From positions 1 through 9,029 of the forward strand of contig JBGPND010000212.1 of assembly GCA_041487355.1 (NCBI GenBank): a DNA stretch of 9,029 bases, given 5' to 3'. This document shows, piece by piece, positions 7,721 through 9,029 of this stretch. A program made the position numbers and the translations under genes. Below the pieces are notes generated by a model that was not told the DNA's origin, ran no database searches, and worked only from the letters and a program-made list of their open reading frames with translations. The DNA is from JAMXLO01 sp041487355 (GTDB lineage: Bacteria > Pseudomonadota > Alphaproteobacteria > Acetobacterales > Acetobacteraceae). The stretch's first letter is position 1, and every line of letters begins with the position of its first letter.

Positions 7721-8509
7721 CTATTCTGCACCAAGGTGCCCGCCGCTGTGCAGGCGAACGATGCTCGACATGACCTGCACGACCTCCGTATCGTCAAGCC
7801 GCGGCCGACAACGCGCACGGTTCCAGCACAGCAAGAGTTCCGTGGCAACATCTGGATCCATGCCGCGCCATAGCAGATGCCTGCAAGCGAGGCGATGGTG
7901 TTGTTCCGGGCACCTTCCTCCGCGCCTGCATTGAGCAGATCGCGCCAGTAGGCGCTCGGATGGCCGCGTCCCGCCCGGTGACGGAGCGCGAGGTTCAGTA
8001 GCCGGGATGGCAGTCTTGCGACCTGCGTCGCGCCGGGGCTGTGCCCGGGACGGCACTGGTAGATCGCGCCGGACGGGTGGCTCGATGGAGATGGGACGAC
8101 CATGCCGCCATTGGCGCGGACGTCGATGCCGGGGGGCCAGCCCGATCCGGTTCGGCAGTGTCGCTGGTGGCAAAGCAAAGTAGAGATGGCGGCCGCCGCC
8201 GCCCATTCTTGCTTCCACTGTTGGCGGCAGTCTGCCAGGGCTTTGTTCCAGCCCGTGCAGACTTTCCTCGCCGCCATGGCGCGGGTCGATGTCGAGCACG
8301 GCAAGACCAGAGACACGACCGGTGACGATGCCGATATTGGCTTGCGGCCGTGTGCGGGACCATTCAGCCACTTCCACCTCGGTGGCGTAACGGTGCTGAT
8401 ATTCCTCCCAGCGGAGCAGCGGTGTTTTTGACCGCGGCCGGACCGGAATGACCGACCAGCTCCGCATGAGACAGTCCAGTGCTGCCTGGTGAGCCTCTGA
8501 TGTCTGCAT
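7721..8509 (-). pseudogene. Bifunctional primase-polymerase (AEP/prim-pol) with two compensating frameshifts
   Basis: The minus strand encodes a short archaeo-eukaryotic-type prim-pol, an enzyme class that makes primers and extends DNA, common in plasmids, phages and integrated elements. The first frame (from ATG 8509) gives SWSVIPVRPRSKTPLLRW, the catalytic LDIDP (about 72-76) and GGGGRHLYFALP (motif II His). Near 8130-8135, at a run of six Gs, homology jumps to another frame that continues GIDVRANGGMVVPSPSSHPS and GARNNTIASLAG. Near 7877-7884 it jumps back to the first frame for HLLWRGMDPDVATELLLCWN, a PriCT-1-like tail ending at TAG 7721. One base too many in the C-run and one missing after GGC explain both shifts. 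No stop codon interrupts the stitched protein of about 262 residues, so the damage is either recent or a sequencing error. No helicase domain or integrase is nearby. Unrepaired, the product would lose part of the catalytic core. Confidence 0.75.
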
Positions 8510-8572
8510 GTCTCGCGGCGATAGGACACCCTTGCCCCGACGTCAGAGTGCATGGCTGGGCAGCTAGCCGGC

Positions 8573-8588
8573 ATTGACCCAGATCAAT
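8573..8588. promoter_or_regulatory. FNR/ANR/DNR-type operator in the divergent intergenic region
   Basis: ATTGACCCAGATCAAT contains TTGAC-CCAG-ATCAA, nine of ten matches to TTGAT-N4-ATCAA. It lies 65 bp upstream of the minus-strand prim-pol start and 63 bp upstream of the plus-strand small ORF. The centre (8580.5) is about 42 bp from the transcript start predicted by a CAAAAT -10 at 8611-8616, the geometry of a class II activated promoter. It shares the 11-mer GCATTGACCCA and 14 of 16 core bases with the box at 3807-3822. Confidence 0.65.
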
Positions 8589-8610
8589 GACGCGTGCCGC
8601 GAAAGTTAGT

Positions 8611-8621
8611 CAAAATTTAAT
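8611..8621 (+). promoter_or_regulatory. Candidate -10 region for the acyl-CoA ligase operon
   Basis: An AT-rich patch in GC-rich surroundings contains CAAAAT (8611-8616, 4/6 to TATAAT) and TTTAAT (8616-8621, 5/6). The first fits the spacing of a class II FNR-type promoter with the box at 8573-8588. The second fits the consensus better but puts the box near -47. No convincing sigma-70 -35 is seen. Confidence 0.4.
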
Positions 8622-8633
8622 AGTCGCCAGTTC

Positions 8634-8640
8634 AGGAGGA
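8634..8640 (+). promoter_or_regulatory. Strong Shine-Dalgarno AGGAGGA before the small ORF
   Basis: AGGAGGA matches the anti-SD core fully and is ten bases before ATG 8651. It is the best ribosome-binding site in the window and does not sit before any start of the ligase frame, which supports translation beginning at the small ORF. Confidence 0.6.
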
Positions 8641-8650
8641 CCGTTACCTC

Positions 8651-8776
8651 ATGCACCAAGGCGCGCCCGCATTGATGCCGCGGCACTTAACTGCCGCCAT
8701 ACAACGGCGATGGCAGCCGCGGACCTCGGCAGGCACTACGGCGTTTCCTGCTGCCCGTGCGGAACTTACAGAGTGA
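8651..8776 (+). CDS. Small 41-residue ORF, coupled leader of the acyl-CoA ligase gene
   Basis: ATG 8651 opens a 41-codon frame ending at TGA 8774-8776. The product begins MHQGAPALMPRHLTAAIQRR and ends AARAELTE. It is Arg/Ala/Thr-rich, with no hydrophobic segment, Cys cluster or recognisable domain. Support is positional: a full AGGAGGA ribosome-binding site ten bases upstream, an FNR-like promoter before that, and a GTGA overlap with the next gene's GTG at 8773, the same coupling seen between the acylase and GH3 genes. It may be a translated leader that controls re-initiation on the ligase, or a small protein in its own right. Alternatively an indel could have split off the ligase N-terminus, although the ligase already begins at about the usual place. 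I do not recognise the family. Confidence 0.42.
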   Translation: MHQGAPALMPRHLTAAIQRRWQPRTSAGTTAFPAARAELTE

Positions 8777-9029
8777 AGCGCGGCAACGTGAGTACGGTCT
8801 GGACTGTCACCGACCTTCTGAGGTCAATCGCGCTGCGCGGCCAGCATCCGGCTGTCATCGTATCCGGCGCGGATGGCCTCACTGTCCGGACATCCGAGGC
8901 GCTTGGACAGGGCTCTCTCGCCTTCGCGCGCGGGCTGCGACAGAAAGGGATCGGCCGTGCGGAGCCGATCGCACTCTGGGCGCCAAACAGCCCCGACTGG
9001 ATCGTCGTGGCTCTGGGTGTCATGGCGGC
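8773..9029 (+). CDS. AMP-forming acyl-CoA ligase (ANL superfamily), 5' part only
   Basis: The frame runs off the window edge; about 85 N-terminal residues are visible. TVWTVTDLLRSIALRGQHPA, then GLRQKGIGRAEPIALWAPNS and PDWIVVALGVMAA, match the opening of fatty-acid and aryl-acid CoA ligases, which adenylate a carboxylate and transfer it to CoA in the cytosol. The ATP P-loop and substrate pocket lie beyond the window, so chain length and acid type are unknown. A start at GTG 8773 is favoured because it overlaps the small-ORF stop (GTGA). GTG 8788 and ATG 8710 are also in frame; none has a good Shine-Dalgarno of its own. An AMP-forming ligase is the classic target class of Pat acetyltransferases, one of which lies about 5 kb away under a similar operator. 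A non-ribosomal peptide synthetase adenylation domain remains possible until the rest is seen. Confidence 0.8.
   Translation, partial: MKRGNVSTVWTVTDLLRSIALRGQHPAVIVSGADGLTVRTSEALGQGSLAFARGLRQKGIGRAEPIALWAPNSPDWIVVALGVMA

Noticed and set aside
7666..8574. 302-residue minus-strand open frame as an intact gene
   Set aside because: Only its middle part (about 7880-8130) resembles prim-pol; both ends are non-homologous while the catalytic motifs and C-terminal tail lie in the other frame, so it is better read as one segment of a frameshifted gene.
1..9029. CRISPR array, insertion sequence or rRNA/tRNA genes
   Set aside because: No regularly spaced repeats, transposase motifs, terminal repeats with target duplications or structural RNA consensus were seen on reading both strands.

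Overview
The window is GC-rich chromosomal DNA with tightly packed bacterial genes, several FNR/ANR-type operator sequences and proteobacterial-looking proteins. A beta- or gammaproteobacterium fits best, but nothing here fixes the genus. There are no rRNA, tRNA, CRISPR or transposase genes.

Layout, left to right. Positions 44-125 hold a short AT-richer intergenic stretch that can fold into a nested hairpin ending in a T-run. Positions 136-780 (minus) are the remains of an EamA/DMT-family permease that has lost its N-terminal third. Positions 1004-3715 (minus) encode a complete Pat/PatZ-type protein: an NDP-forming acyl-CoA synthetase fused to a GNAT acetyltransferase. It is preceded by a 149-bp gap carrying a near-perfect FNR-like palindrome (3807-3822). 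Positions 3865-5433 and 5430-7682 (minus) form a translationally coupled pair, a penicillin-acylase-family Ntn hydrolase followed by a GH3-family acyl-adenylating amide synthetase. They overlap by four bases (GTGA). Just upstream, 7721-8509 (minus) is a primase-polymerase (AEP/prim-pol) gene with two compensating frameshifts. From about 8570 the plus strand takes over with a second FNR-like box (8573-8588), a plausible -10, a strong Shine-Dalgarno, a 41-codon small ORF, and then, again with a GTGA overlap, the start of an AMP-forming acyl-CoA ligase cut by the window edge.

How the genes may work together (inference). GH3 enzymes adenylate a carboxylic acid and join it to an amine; penicillin acylases hydrolyse such amides; acyl-CoA ligases activate free acids; Pat-type enzymes acetylate and switch off AMP-forming acyl-CoA synthetases. 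The two FNR-like boxes share 14 of 16 bases and lie upstream of the Pat gene and the ligase operon, suggesting one oxygen- or redox-responsive regulator controls both. The most interesting candidate system is the co-translated amide-forming and amide-cleaving pair in the middle. The prim-pol gene and the truncated permease look like debris from rearrangement or a past mobile element.
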